Assembly: GCF_001884235.1 (NCBI RefSeq)
Contig: NZ_MAOI01000087.1
Span: 1 to 61,955 of the forward strand
Direction: 5' to 3'
Origin: Bacillus paramycoides
GTDB lineage: Bacteria > Bacillota > Bacilli > Bacillales > Bacillaceae_G
DNA length: 61,955 nucleotides
Shown: one piece after another, positions 45,693-55,740 of the stretch
How positions within the stretch are numbered: position 1 is the stretch's first letter
Layout: the number at the start of each line of letters is the position of its first letter
The notes under the pieces: generated by a model
Databases searched by the model: none
What the model was told of the DNA's origin: nothing
The model's input: the letters and a program-made list of their open reading frames with translations, nothing else
Program-made: the position numbers and the translations under genes

Positions 45693-47141
45693 ATGAATGG
45701 AAATTTAAAACAACGTATTTCCTATGCCTTAGGTGCATTTGGTCATGACATATTTTATGCAACTTTGAGCACTTATTTTATGGTCTTTGTTACGAGTGCA
45801 ATGTTCACTGGGGCTGATAAAGAAACAACTGGAAAAATGATTGGAATTATTACGAGCTTAGTCGTAGTAATTCGATTAGTAGAAATTATTTTTGATCCGC
45901 TTATTGGAGGAGTAATTGACAACACAAAAACGAGATTCGGGAAGTTTAAGCCCTGGTTAGTCATTGGTGGTGTAGTTAGCTCTATCCTTCTTGTATTCAT
46001 ATTTACCAATTTCTTTGGTCTAGCAATTCATAATACTACACTGTTCATCATTTTGTTTGCAATTGTTTATATCTTACTCGATAGTTTTTATTCATTTAAG
46101 GATATTGCTTTTTGGTCGATGATTCCAGCGTTAAGCACTGAAACTAAGGAACGAGAAAAACTGGCAACATTTGCACGACTGGGTTCATCACTTGGTGCAA
46201 ATGGGACTACACTAGCAGTTGTACCAATCGTTACCTTCTTTACTTTCTTGATGACTGGTAAAGATTCTCAAGGTGCCTCTGGTTGGTTTTGGTTTGGTTT
46301 GATTGCTGCTGTTATTGCTGGTGGAACAGCGATTATTACGGCACTTGGCACAAAAGAAAATGATAGCGTAATTCGTCAGCAACAAGAAAAAGCAGGCATT
46401 AAAGATATTTTCAAAGCTATTGCTAAAAACGATCAGTTGATGTGGCTAGCACTTTCATATATTGCATATGCGATTGCCAATGTTGCAACTACTGCTGTGT
46501 TATTCTTCTTCTTCAAATATATTCTAGGAAATTCAGGCGAGTTCTGGATTGTGGGATTAATTGCAGCTGTATTAGGCTTAATTGCCGTTCCACTTTTCCC
46601 AATGCTCACGAAATTAATTTCAAGACGTTTTGTCTATATTGGCGGTATTGCGATGATGCTTCTGGCATATGTGTGTTTCATCTTAGCTGGAACAAGTTTA
46701 CCAATGGTTATTGTGGGATTGGTGCTCTACTACTTCCCACAGCAGTTGATTTTCCTTTCAGCTTTGATGACTATTACCGACGCAGTTGAATATGGACAAT
46801 GGAAAAATGGTACCCGAAACGAAGCTGTAACTTTATCAATTCGTCCATTACTCGATAAAATTGCCGGAGCTTTATCAAACGGAATCGTTGGGTTTGTAGC
46901 TGTTGCTGCTGGGATGACTGGCAATGCTACAGCAGCAGACATTACTGCACAGGGTGTTTCAACGTTTCATCTTTATGCGTTCTACCTTCCAGCAGCACTC
47001 ATGATTTTCTCCGCCATCATTTTCGCATGGAAGATTACATTAACAGAGAAAAAACATGCACAAATCGTCAAAGAACTAGAAGCAAGGCTAAATCATGACG
47101 AAAAAGCAACTGAAAAGGCTGCACTTGCTCATTCTAAATAA
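45693..47141 (+). CDS. GPH-family sugar:cation symporter (LacS/MelB-like)
   Basis: The 482-residue transporter has 12 predicted helices and the GPH signatures FDPLIGGVIDNTKTRFGKFKP and SLGANGT, and it ends shortly after the last helix (KITLTEKKH). It has no C-terminal EIIA-like domain, unlike streptococcal LacS. The start is ATG 45693 with AAGGAG seven bases upstream. As first gene of the gal operon it probably imports galactose or a galactoside. Confidence 0.92.
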   Translation: MNGNLKQRISYALGAFGHDIFYATLSTYFMVFVTSAMFTGADKETTGKMIGIITSLVVVIRLVEIIFDPLIGGVIDNTKTRFGKFKPWLVIGGVVSSILLVFIFTNFFGLAIHNTTLFIILFAIVYILLDSFYSFKDIAFWSMIPALSTETKEREKLATFARLGSSLGANGTTLAVVPIVTFFTFLMTGKDSQGASGWFWFGLIAAVIAGGTAIITALGTKENDSVIRQQQEKAGIKDIFKAIAKNDQLMWLALSYIAYAIANVATTAVLFFFFKYILGNSGEFWIVGLIAAVLGLIAVPLFPMLTKLISRRFVYIGGIAMMLLAYVCFILAGTSLPMVIVGLVLYYFPQQLIFLSALMTITDAVEYGQWKNGTRNEAVTLSIRPLLDKIAGALSNGIVGFVAVAAGMTGNATAADITAQGVSTFHLYAFYLPAALMIFSAIIFAWKITLTEKKHAQIVKELEARLNHDEKATEKAALAHSK

Positions 47142-47161
47142 AGAAGTAGAGGATATCTAAG

Positions 47162-48193
47162 ATGAACATTACAACAAAAAATTTCGGTGCAGGTTATACG
47201 ATTATCACTATTACCAATCTGAACGGCCTGCAGTTGACTGTTTCAGATTTCGGTGCTCGTATTACGAGTTTAAAGGTACCAACAACGAATGGTCTACGTG
47301 AGCTCGTACTTGGTTTTGATACGGCACAGGAATATCTTGAAAAGGATTTATATATTGGTGCCTCAATTGGACGAGTAGCTGGACGAATTCAAAATGGAAC
47401 TTTTCAAATTGATGAGAAAATTTATAAAGTACAAATTGATGAGACAACCGGAAACACTTTACATGGCGGTACTCCAGGATTTGAAAGTAAAAAGTGGCAA
47501 TATCAAGTTATCGATAATCATGATGAGGTCTCAGTGATATTTCACACGGTGAGTCCAGATGGTGAAAATGGTTTTCCGGGGAATCTTGATGTCGAGATAC
47601 GTTACACGATAAATAATAAGAATATTTGGAGAATAGAAACTAGGGCGACAAGTGACAAAGATACCTTGTTTAATCCAACAAATCACGTGTATTTCAACTT
47701 AACTGGTGATGTAACGCAACCTGTAAATGAACACACCTTATGGGTGAATAGTGATAGATTTGCACCACTTGATCAGGAAAGTATTCCAATTGGTGAAAAG
47801 TTGCCTGTAGAAGGTACTGCGTTTGATTTTCGAAGGCCAGTTAAACTCAAAGAAACCTTCAATAGTACTTTTGCTCAAAAAGAATTAGTGGATGGAATTG
47901 ATCACCCATTTTTCTTGAACCGACCTGAGCTATTACATAGTTCAGTGAAACTCATTAGCCCGGATGAAGTGGTCAAAATTGAAATAGCCACAAAAGAACC
48001 AAGTGTCGTCATCTTTACGGCAAATTTTGGTGAGAATACGCCTTTCATGCATGGCAAGAAACTTGCACACCATGGTGGAATTACCTTTGAAACACAGGTT
48101 TCCCCGGGTGCTGAAAAGTATTCTGATTTTGGGGATACGGTTCTTAGGGCGGATTCAACTTATCAAACGATGACTGAATTTCATATTATTTGA
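47162..48193 (+). CDS. galM: Aldose 1-epimerase
   Basis: GalM interconverts alpha- and beta-galactose, supplying the alpha anomer to GalK. The 343-residue protein has the family segments LVLGFDTAQEYLEKDLYIGA, GRVAGRIQNGTF, TLHGGTPGFESKKW, the catalytic-His stretch NPTNHVYFNLTGD and the Glu in GITFETQVSPGAEKYSDF. It lies 20 bp after the symporter. Confidence 0.95.
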   Translation: MNITTKNFGAGYTIITITNLNGLQLTVSDFGARITSLKVPTTNGLRELVLGFDTAQEYLEKDLYIGASIGRVAGRIQNGTFQIDEKIYKVQIDETTGNTLHGGTPGFESKKWQYQVIDNHDEVSVIFHTVSPDGENGFPGNLDVEIRYTINNKNIWRIETRATSDKDTLFNPTNHVYFNLTGDVTQPVNEHTLWVNSDRFAPLDQESIPIGEKLPVEGTAFDFRRPVKLKETFNSTFAQKELVDGIDHPFFLNRPELLHSSVKLISPDEVVKIEIATKEPSVVIFTANFGENTPFMHGKKLAHHGGITFETQVSPGAEKYSDFGDTVLRADSTYQTMTEFHII

Positions 48194-48377
48194 GATCATA
48201 TTTTGAATAGTCTCTTTCAACATGAAATATGTATAGAAACAATTAGATACTGCTATCAGAATTTATTTTAAATGCGATGTTGTGTCTAGAAATAATGATG
48301 AACTCTTAGAAGTGAGCCAGTGAATACAGAGATAATTCCCTTATCTAGGAATGCATGCGAAAGGGAGGTTTATACTT

Positions 48378-49547
48378 ATGGAAAAGAAACGTGAACTAGC
48401 TTTAAAATTTGCTGAGGTATTTGGACCTCAAGAAACAACTCAATATTTTTCTCCAGGACGTATCAATTTAATCGGAGAACATACAGACTACAATGGTGGC
48501 TATGTATTCCCCGCTTCTATTACTTATGGAACTTACGGGGTAGCTAGGCGTCGTGAGGATGATAGAGTATTAGTTTACTCAACGAACTTTGAAGAACTTG
48601 GAGTGATTAGCTTCACGTTGAATGAACTAGATTACGATAAAAATGCGAATTGGGCAAATTATGTAAAAGGAGTTATCTTAACACTGAAAGAAGCAGGTCA
48701 TAAAATAGACCGTGGTTTTGAGTTATTAGTTGAAGGAACGATTCCAAATGGAGCGGGACTTTCAAGTAGTGCTTCACTTGAATTACTTGTAGGCGTAGTA
48801 TTAGAAGACTTGTTCAACTTAGACGTAACGCGACTTGAATTAGTGAAAATGGGTAAAAAAGTTGAAAATGAATTCATTGGTGTAAATTCTGGTATCATGG
48901 ATCAATTTGCCATTGGATTTGGTGAGAAAGATAAAGCGATTCTCCTTGATACCAATACATTAGAGCATGAAATGGTTCCAGTGGTTTTGGATGACTATGT
49001 TATTGTCATTATGAATACTAATAAACGTCGTGAACTAGTAGATTCAAAATATAATGAGCGCCGTGCTGAATGTGAAGAAGCACTCGCACGTCTCCAAACA
49101 AAGTTAGAGATTCATGCACTTGGAGAACTAAGCGAAACAGAGTTTGATGCAAATCAAGATCTTATTGGAGATGAAATCCTAATTAAACGCGCGAAGCATG
49201 CAGTTTACGAAAATGAACGCACAAAAAAAGCCCAAGCAGCTCTTACTGCAGGTGATTTAGAAGAATTCGGAAAGCTATTGAATGCTTCTCATACATCTTT
49301 AAGAGATGATTATGAAGTAACTGGGCTTGAATTAGATACATTGGTGGCCACTGCGCAAAAACAAGAGGGTGTGCTTGGATCCCGTATGACTGGAGCAGGA
49401 TTTGGGGGATGCGCCATCGCATTAGTAAAAGAAAGTGAAACCCACACTTTTAAAAACAATGTTTATGATGAATATATCAAAGTTGTCGGATATGCGCCTG
49501 TCTTTTATGTGGCACACATTGGTAGTGGAACTACAGTGATTGGATGA
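48378..49547 (+). CDS. galK: Galactokinase
   Basis: GalK phosphorylates alpha-galactose to galactose 1-phosphate. The 389-residue GHMP kinase has the galactose signature [19 protein letters not shown], the ATP motif [16 protein letters not shown], catalytic Asp in [13 protein letters not shown] and the C-terminal [23 protein letters not shown] precedes ATG 48378. The 184-bp gap after galM shows no hairpin or gene. Confidence 0.97.
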   Translation: MEKKRELALKFAEVFGPQETTQYFSPGRINLIGEHTDYNGGYVFPASITYGTYGVARRREDDRVLVYSTNFEELGVISFTLNELDYDKNANWANYVKGVILTLKEAGHKIDRGFELLVEGTIPNGAGLSSSASLELLVGVVLEDLFNLDVTRLELVKMGKKVENEFIGVNSGIMDQFAIGFGEKDKAILLDTNTLEHEMVPVVLDDYVIVIMNTNKRRELVDSKYNERRAECEEALARLQTKLEIHALGELSETEFDANQDLIGDEILIKRAKHAVYENERTKKAQAALTAGDLEEFGKLLNASHTSLRDDYEVTGLELDTLVATAQKQEGVLGSRMTGAGFGGCAIALVKESETHTFKNNVYDEYIKVVGYAPVFYVAHIGSGTTVIG

Positions 49548-49564
49548 TGAATGAGGTGAAAACG

Positions 49565-51073
49565 ATGAACACATGTCAAACAATTTATGATTTTACTACA
49601 CTTGCGATTGAGAATGGAGCCATTGAGGAAAATGACCGAATTTATATGCACAATCAACTATTACGTTTGATTGGCGAATCGGAAATGGGAGAGATTACGA
49701 GCGTAGTTGAAACGGACCCACATGTGTTGTTAGATACGCTTATGGATAAAGCGAAGGAAAATCATATTATCTCTAAAAACCAAGCTAATCGTGAAATGTT
49801 CGAAGCACTTTTAATGAATGTGATTACACCACTTCCATCTAAGGTCAATGCGAATTTTCAGGAGGCATATTGTAAAGGTCCTAAACAAGCAACGGATTAT
49901 TTCTTTGAACTAAGTAAACGTAATGATTATATAAAGACCCGTGAAATTGCAAAAAATATTCATTATTTAGCAGAATCAAAATATGGTGAACTTGAGATTA
50001 CTATTAATTTGTCCAAACCAGAGAAAGATTCAAAAGAGATCTTAGCGGCTAGAAATGCACCGAAGGGCAACTATCCAAAATGTTTACTTTGTATTGAAAA
50101 TGAAGGGTATTTTGGTCGCTTTAACCATCCAGGTAGAAGCAATCACCGAATCATTAACATCAAGCTAGATGGAGAGGAATGGGGTTTTCAATATTCACCA
50201 TATGCATACTATAATGAACACTCCATCGTATTATCTAAGAAGCATCGACCAATGAAAATTTCTGGTGAGGCATTCTCTCGTTTATTTAGTTTTGTAGAAA
50301 TCATGCCACACTATTTCATTGGTTCAAATGCGGATTTACCTATTGTAGGAGGATCTATCTTAAGCCATGATCACTATCAAGCTGGACGCCATGACTTTCC
50401 AATGGCAAACGCTAAAGTTCTTAAAACATTTGAACTACCTGACTACCCAAATATTTCTTGTGGTATTGTCAACTGGCCAATGAGTGTGATTCGGCTTTCT
50501 TCTTTAAACAAAGAAGAACTAATTAATGCCAGCGCCTACATCCATGAAAGTTGGAAGAACTATTCAGATGAATTCTTACAAATTCGTGCGCAATCAAAAG
50601 ATGGCATAAAACATCATACGATTACACCAATTGTGCGGCGCCATGGAGAAAAGTATGAAATTGATCTTGTACTGCGTGATAATAATGTGAGTGAAGAATG
50701 CCCTGATGGAATTTTCCATCCACATCCAGATGTACAGCATATTAAGAAAGAAAATATCGGGCTTATTGAAGTCATGGGCCTTGCGATTCTTCCTCCACGT
50801 TTGATTGAGGAGCTTCATGAAGTTGAGCTGTACTTGTTAGATAAGAAAGCCAATGTTCCTGAAATCCACCAAAAATGGGCAGATGAATTAAAAGCCCAGG
50901 GCGGTTATACGGAAGAGAACATCCAAAGCTTTCTTCAAACTGAAGTTGCAAAAAAATTTGAACGCGTCTTAGAAGATGCTGGTGTCTATAAGATGAATAA
51001 AGAGGGTAGAGCAGGGTTTGATCGCTTTATCAAAGAATTACAAAGCACAACTCGAGAGGTGATAACTAGATGA
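49565..51073 (+). CDS. galT: UDP-glucose-hexose-1-phosphate uridylyltransferase, Firmicutes type
   Basis: GalT exchanges galactose-1-P with UDP-glucose. The 502-residue length and motifs [33 protein letters not shown] and [20 protein letters not shown] identify the second, Firmicutes-type galT family. GAGGTG lies six bases before ATG 49565. Its stop overlaps the galE start (ATGA). Confidence 0.96.
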   Translation: MNTCQTIYDFTTLAIENGAIEENDRIYMHNQLLRLIGESEMGEITSVVETDPHVLLDTLMDKAKENHIISKNQANREMFEALLMNVITPLPSKVNANFQEAYCKGPKQATDYFFELSKRNDYIKTREIAKNIHYLAESKYGELEITINLSKPEKDSKEILAARNAPKGNYPKCLLCIENEGYFGRFNHPGRSNHRIINIKLDGEEWGFQYSPYAYYNEHSIVLSKKHRPMKISGEAFSRLFSFVEIMPHYFIGSNADLPIVGGSILSHDHYQAGRHDFPMANAKVLKTFELPDYPNISCGIVNWPMSVIRLSSLNKEELINASAYIHESWKNYSDEFLQIRAQSKDGIKHHTITPIVRRHGEKYEIDLVLRDNNVSEECPDGIFHPHPDVQHIKKENIGLIEVMGLAILPPRLIEELHEVELYLLDKKANVPEIHQKWADELKAQGGYTEENIQSFLQTEVAKKFERVLEDAGVYKMNKEGRAGFDRFIKELQSTTREVITR

Positions 51074-52056
51074 CAGTTTTAGTTTTAGGTGGTGCAGGCT
51101 ATATCGGTTCACATGCCGTCAATCAATTAATCACAAATGGCTATGATGTAGCGGTAATCGATAATCTATTGACCGGTCATATCGAGTCGTTGCATGAAAA
51201 AGCGCGTTTTTACAAGGGAGATATACGTGATAAGAAATTCATGTGTGAAGTCTTCTCTCAAGAAAAGAATATTGAAGGTGTGATGCATTTTGCGGCATTT
51301 TCACTTGTTGGTGAATCAATGGAAGAGCCATTGAAATATTTCAATAACAACGTTTACGGCACGCAGATTACCTTAGAAGTCATGAGAGAATTCGGCGTGA
51401 AATACATTGTCTTTTCTTCAACTGCTGCAACGTTTGGAATTCCAGAAGAGATGCCAATTAAGGAAACAACTCCAACAAAGCCAATTAGCCCATACGGTCA
51501 AAGTAAGTTGATGATGGAACAAATGATGAAATGGCAAAGTGAGGCAAGCGACATGAATTATGTGGCGCTTCGTTACTTTAATGTTGCAGGCGCAAAAGAA
51601 GATGGCTCAATTGGAGAAGCCCATAATCATGAAACACATTTGATTCCGATTATTTTACAGGTAGCACTTGGCCAGCGTGATGAGCTCATGATTTATGGGG
51701 GCGATTATAACACGCCGGATGGAACGAACATCCGTGACTATATCCATGTAGTAGATTTAATCGATGCGCATATCAAAGCGCTAGAATATTTAAAAACTGG
51801 CGGAAAACCGGACATATTTAATCTTGGTTCAGCAGAAGGCTTTTCAAATAAAGAAATACTTAAAGCTGCTCGTGAGGTCACAAGACATCCAATTCCAGCA
51901 AAAATCGGTCCGCGTCGCCCAGGTGATCCAGATGTGTTAATTGCATCAAGTGTGAAAGCCAAGGAAGTTCTTGGTTGGGAACCAAAATATACTTCTATTA
52001 AGGATATTATTGCTACAGCATGGAAATGGCATCAAAGTCATCCAGAAGGATATTAA
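51070..52056 (+). CDS. galE: UDP-glucose 4-epimerase
   Basis: GalE regenerates UDP-glucose from UDP-galactose. The 328-residue short-chain dehydrogenase has [28 protein letters not shown], the SSTAATFG and YGQSK catalytic motifs (Tyr and Lys) and [18 protein letters not shown]. It overlaps galT by 4 bp, completing the Leloir pathway. Confidence 0.97.
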   Translation: MTVLVLGGAGYIGSHAVNQLITNGYDVAVIDNLLTGHIESLHEKARFYKGDIRDKKFMCEVFSQEKNIEGVMHFAAFSLVGESMEEPLKYFNNNVYGTQITLEVMREFGVKYIVFSSTAATFGIPEEMPIKETTPTKPISPYGQSKLMMEQMMKWQSEASDMNYVALRYFNVAGAKEDGSIGEAHNHETHLIPIILQVALGQRDELMIYGGDYNTPDGTNIRDYIHVVDLIDAHIKALEYLKTGGKPDIFNLGSAEGFSNKEILKAAREVTRHPIPAKIGPRRPGDPDVLIASSVKAKEVLGWEPKYTSIKDIIATAWKWHQSHPEGY

Positions 52057-52071
52057 AAACATTCGAAAAAG

Positions 52072-52110
52072 AACTGCACTAGAGGCGATGAAATTTCTAG
52101 TGCGGTTTTA
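52072..52110 (+). terminator. Terminator of the gal operon
   Basis: AACTGCACTAGA / TCTAGTGCGGTT with a 12-nt loop is followed by TTATTTT, 15 bp after galE. Confidence 0.88.
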
Positions 52111-52169
52111 TTTTCAACCATAATAATTAGTAGTGAAGTTTGTAGAAATATGATATCTTTGTTAAAATC

Positions 52170-52198
52170 CTAGCTTGATAGACATGGGGTATACCCCC
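52170..52198 (-). mobile_element. Solo IS231-like end next to GGGGTATACCCCC
   Basis: CTAGCTTGATAGACATG (complement CATGTCTATCAAGCTAG) resembles IS231-type ends and is immediately followed by a GGG(N)CCC palindrome, the preferred IS231 target. A hairpin AGTGAAAAATA / TATTTTTCACT lies at 52284-52312. Confidence 0.4.
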
Positions 52199-52360
52199 GC
52201 TAATTAAACCAGTATAATCGCTCATCATCTAGCCTATTTTCTGTTTATAAAAACATTGAAGATGAGAAGTTTAAGTATTATATAGTGAAAAATAAGAAGG
52301 ATATTTTTCACTGCCTTAAAAAGTTCCTTAAGAAATAAATTTAAATATAAAAATAATTAA

Positions 52361-52573
52361 ATGTATAGAAATCATAGGGCTGCAAGGCGATTCTTTAAGA
52401 AAGCTTTGCGGTCTTTTCATGTCTCTAAAACCCGGGTGATTATAGTTGATAAAAATCCAGCTTATCCAATAGCCATGGGAAAATTGGGGAAAGAAAAAAA
52501 GATGCCACTAGGCATGCAAATTAGACAGATAAAATATTTAAATAACATTGTGGAACAAGATCATCGTTTATGA
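52361..52573 (+). pseudogene. IS6/IS240-family transposase remnant
   Basis: The 70-codon frame reads NHRAARRFFKKALRSFHVSK, TRVIIVDKNPAYPIAMGKLG and QIRQIKYLNNIVEQDHR. This is the conserved catalytic middle of IS6-family transposases (DKNPAYP, KYLNNIVEQDHR), with Asp and Glu of the DDE triad. Both ends of the gene are missing. Confidence 0.85.
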
Positions 52574-52627
52574 ACAAAGATTAATGAAGTATTAATATTC
52601 CCACCTATTGTTGAAGGGAGTTTAAAA

Positions 52628-52682
52628 AAGAAACTGTCTCTAAAAAATCGTTTTTTAACGAATTTTTGAGACAACTTCTTTT
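52628..52682 (-). terminator. Long hairpin downstream of katA
   Basis: GTCTCTAAAAAATCGTT and AACGAATTTTTGAGAC form a bulged stem beyond the 3' end of the minus-strand catalase gene, the likely catalase terminator. Confidence 0.6.
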
Positions 52683-52753
52683 CACATATATATTGTATTA
52701 GTAAACACATATTGCAAGTTAAATTTGAGAATAAAATAAAATTAAGAATGTTA

Positions 52754-54220
52754 TTATTTTGTAGAATTTCCTACATACGCTGAAATATCAACATTTAATG
52801 CTTCCGCTAGGCGCATACCATACTCGCGGTCTGCGCGGAAGAAATTGCAAATTGCAAGTAATTTCGTTTGCTCATTCACATCTTTTAAATCGCTTGTTAA
52901 GTTTGCGATTAAATTATCTTGTTCCTCTTTAGAGAATGAACGGTAACGTTCACCAGCTTGCTGGAAGTCGTTTGGTTTATCAATTTTTTCACGAGATACG
53001 TAGCCTTCAAGTTTCATATTCGAATCACGGTAAGCTGAATCTTCAACTGGGTTTTCAGCATGACGACTTGGCTCGTAGTTAATTGTTGATGGGTTTTGAT
53101 TGATTTGCATTGTACCATCACGTTGTTGATTACGAACAGCTGCGTATGGGCAGTTTACAGGAATTTGTAAATAGTTTGCACCAAGGCGGTAACGCTGTGT
53201 ATCTGGGTAAGAGAATAAACGACCTTGTAATAATTTATCTTCAGATGGTTCAATACCAGGTACAGTTGCACTCGGAGTAAACGCCGCTTGTTCTACCTCC
53301 GCAAAGAAGTTTTTCGGGTTACGATTTAACGTCATTGTCCCTACTTCGATTAATGGGAAACGATCTTCTGGCCACACTTTAGTAGGATCTAACGGATCGA
53401 AATCTAAAGAATCCATTTCATCTAATTGCATCACTTGTACGTGTAGATCCCATTTTGGATAGTTTCCTTTTTCAATCGCTTCGAATAAATCACGAGTCGC
53501 ATGGTTGAAATCTTTACCTTGTACTTCTTCCACTTCTTTTGCACTTAAATTTCGGACATCTTGCTGTGGTTTCCAGTGGTATTTAATATAAACAATTTTC
53601 CCTTTCGCATTAATCCATTTAAATGAATGTACGCCGAAACCTTCCAGTTCACGATAGTTTGCCGGTGTACCATAATCAGAAAATACCCATGTCAGCATAT
53701 GTGTAGATTCTGGAGTTAACGTCATGAAATCCCAGTAACGATCTGGCGTTTGAATATTTGTATCAGGTGCTGGCTTTAAAGAATGCACCATGTCAGGGAA
53801 TTTAATTGCATCACGAATGAAGAAAACAGGTAAATGGTTACCTACGATATCATAGTTTCCTTCTTCTGTATAAAATTTAACAGCGAACCCGCGTGGATCA
53901 CGAGCTGTTTCTGGAGAACCTTGACCATGAATAACCGTTGAGAAACGAACGAATACAGGTGTTTCAGTTCCTTCATTTTGTAAAAACGCTGCTTTCGTAT
54001 ATTGCTTCATACTGTTTTTTGTTACGAACATACCATGAGCACCTGCACCACGTGCATGTACAACACGCTCTGGAATACGTTCACGATCAAAATGAGCAAG
54101 CTTTTCTATTAAATGATAATCTTCTAATAATACTGGTCCACGTTGACCAGCTGTACGAGAATTTTGGTTATCTCCTACAGGAGAACCTTGATTTGTTGTT
54201 AAGCGATTATTCGGATTCAT
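52754..54220 (-). CDS. katA: Heme catalase KatA
   Basis: This 488-residue monofunctional catalase converts hydrogen peroxide to water and oxygen. It has the distal His motif VVHARGAGAHGMF (His55), the conserved Asn in GNYDIVGNHLPVFF, and the proximal heme Tyr segment RLFSYPDTQRYRLGAN. I start at 54220 because AGGAGG lies 9 nt upstream; the ATG nine codons earlier overlaps that site. It is a single-gene unit preceded by a PerR-like box. Confidence 0.96.
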   Translation of the reverse strand: MNPNNRLTTNQGSPVGDNQNSRTAGQRGPVLLEDYHLIEKLAHFDRERIPERVVHARGAGAHGMFVTKNSMKQYTKAAFLQNEGTETPVFVRFSTVIHGQGSPETARDPRGFAVKFYTEEGNYDIVGNHLPVFFIRDAIKFPDMVHSLKPAPDTNIQTPDRYWDFMTLTPESTHMLTWVFSDYGTPANYRELEGFGVHSFKWINAKGKIVYIKYHWKPQQDVRNLSAKEVEEVQGKDFNHATRDLFEAIEKGNYPKWDLHVQVMQLDEMDSLDFDPLDPTKVWPEDRFPLIEVGTMTLNRNPKNFFAEVEQAAFTPSATVPGIEPSEDKLLQGRLFSYPDTQRYRLGANYLQIPVNCPYAAVRNQQRDGTMQINQNPSTINYEPSRHAENPVEDSAYRDSNMKLEGYVSREKIDKPNDFQQAGERYRSFSKEEQDNLIANLTSDLKDVNEQTKLLAICNFFRADREYGMRLAEALNVDISAYVGNSTK

Positions 54221-54244
54221 AAAGGGGAACCTCCTATTTACATT

Positions 54245-54259
54245 CAATAATAATTATTT
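54245..54259. promoter_or_regulatory. PerR-like box upstream of katA
   Basis: ATAATAATTAT is the palindromic core of the PerR consensus TTATAATNATTATAA, 27 bp upstream of the catalase start. Outer positions do not match. PerR repression of katA is established in Bacillus. Confidence 0.5.
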
Positions 54260-54327
54260 AATTGGAAATATTGTAATTTAATATATATTTAGTTTTATTA
54301 CTTGTCAATAATTTAAAATCGTTTTTT

Positions 54328-54528
54328 TCATTTTTTTGAGATAGGGTCCGCGAAACAATCCATAAATATATCTTGTGTATTTAGCATAGCCAGTCTAATA
54401 TACTCTGCAATAAATCCAATTGGACAATAAACAAAAGAGTTATAACCTACTTTATATATAAACCTCTCGTCAAGTCTTGTATATTTGATCCAATCCATGA
54501 ATCTGGTGTATTCCCTACACTTCGCCAA
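54328..54528 (-). CDS. Hypothetical protein or fragment, 66 residues
   Basis: A frame starting at TTG ([20 protein letters not shown]) and ending [12 protein letters not shown] has protein-like composition but no convincing ribosome binding site and no family I recognise. It may be the C-terminal piece of a lost gene. Apart from the fold-back at 54789, the region 54529-54950 holds nothing I can support. Confidence 0.25.
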   Translation of the reverse strand: MAKCREYTRFMDWIKYTRLDERFIYKVGYNSFVYCPIGFIAEYIRLAMLNTQDIFMDCFADPISKK

Positions 54529-54788
54529 CCAATTGTTAATCTTCTAAATTTGAACATACTAATCACACATCTTTTCTAGAATTTTAATTTCCTTATATCT
54601 CTGGATGTTAATCCGTAATGAGCATTCGTTCATCATCTGTAGGATTATTTAAAAAGCCCTCTTTTGATAACTATATGTTCAACTAAGTAATTATTACACG
54701 TTATGTAGTATGTCTATTAAGTTATAATCATTATAAAATGATAATTGATGAAAGTAAATATTATGTCGATAAATGTCATCAAATTTTT

Positions 54789-54835
54789 AATATCAATTCT
54801 TTTTTTATAAAAATTATAAAAAAAGAATTGATATT
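54789..54835. repeat. Perfect 22-bp fold-back palindrome
   Basis: Two perfect 22-bp arms (54789-54810 and 54814-54835) are separated by AAA. Each arm contains a run of seven T or A. No gene is adjacent. Confidence 0.85.
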
Positions 54836-54950
54836 GGATAGAGATTATATTAATATCATTCGAGGATATTATGTACTATTCACTAACTAATGAAGGATGT
54901 AAAAAAGAAGATATTTTGTAAAATATACCTTTAAATAAACTTTGAATATA

Positions 54951-55314
54951 GGGGTACCGTCAGTATTTTGGAAAAAACCACGCTAAGAAAAAAAGATATC
55001 AGAATGGACTGAAGTACGTTTAAAATCAGTTCGAAAACTCATTACCAAAAGCAAAATATCAAATACCGTTTATGGAACCTTCTTAACGTACAGAAAAACC
55101 AAGTTTCTTAAATAAAAAGTTCCCTGACGTACGATATTCGCCTTTAAGTTGGGAAGATATCAATTTCTTAGGAGAATATAAGTTTGAGGGATTACATTCA
55201 ATAAGTTTACATTCCTTACGTCCTTTGAATATTTAAGAGCCGATTTGCTCTTAACGGGGTAAAATCTGGCTCTTTTCTTGTCCGACTTTTCTTAGCATGG
55301 GGTTTTCCTGAAAT
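54951..55314 (+). mobile_element. Tn4430-like (Tn3-family) transposon relic
   Basis: The left end GGGGTACCGTCAGTATTTTG, continuing GAAAAAACCACGCTAAG, matches the 38-bp inverted repeat of Tn4430-type Tn3 transposons as I remember it. At 55290-55314 the complement ATTTCAGGAAAACCCCATGC, followed by TAAG, is the inner part of the opposite end. Between them lies only the 3' end of tnpA. The element is internally deleted to about 365 bp. Confidence 0.7.
55087..55236 (+). pseudogene. Tn3-family transposase C-terminal remnant
   Basis: The frame ends FPDVRYSPLSWEDINFLGEY, KFEGLHSISLHSLRPLNI and a stop. This matches the conserved end of Tn3 TnpA proteins (SPLGWEHINLLGEYxF, then LRPL). Everything upstream is deleted. 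Confidence 0.75.
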
Positions 55315-55440
55315 AAATGTTAATTGCGAGGAGAGGATATCAGTGTTTGGGAAATGCCGAGATATAGGGAGTTTGTTATTAATTCTTTCGTTGCTGATTA
55401 TAGCTTGTGTATTACAGGCCTTGGGAGAGAAGAATGTGGA

Positions 55441-55539
55441 ATGATGGATGAAATTATAGAAATTTTTATAAAATTTATTATGATTTATTGTATAGGCTGT
55501 TTTGGTGGTAGTTTGTTATGGAAAACGAAAATAGATTGA
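55441..55539 (+). CDS. Possible 32-residue membrane peptide
   Basis: MMDEIIEIFIKFIMIYCIGC, followed by FGGSLLWKTKID, contains one hydrophobic helix. The ribosome binding site is weak. It directly precedes the next small frame and may be part of a degraded conjugation operon. Confidence 0.25.
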   Translation: MMDEIIEIFIKFIMIYCIGCFGGSLLWKTKID

Positions 55540-55557
55540 AAGGAAAGGAGATTCAAT

Positions 55558-55710
55558 ATGAGCCTTTCATCAAAAAAGATGTTGCAGCGGGTTGAAGAAA
55601 AGGAAACGTCATACTGTAATGATGATCCATTGGCTATTGCAAAAGGGATTAGAAATGGATTTCTAATGGTAATGCCATTTTGGTTAGTTGTATCGTATTT
55701 AGTTATATGA
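55558..55710 (+). CDS. Small membrane-tailed protein, 50 residues
   Basis: A strong AAAGGAG site precedes the ATG. The product starts MSLSSKKMLQRVEEKETSYC and ends with a hydrophobic helix (GFLMVMPFWLVVSYLVI). I do not recognise it. Its place before a coupling-protein-like fragment suggests a conjugative-element origin. Confidence 0.45.
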   Translation: MSLSSKKMLQRVEEKETSYCNDDPLAIAKGIRNGFLMVMPFWLVVSYLVI

Positions 55711-55740
55711 AAACTACATAACTACGAAAGGGTGAAAGAA

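Noticed and set aside
46442-46789. 115-codon Cys-rich plus-strand frame within the symporter gene
   Set aside because: Out-of-frame shadow of the membrane protein gene.
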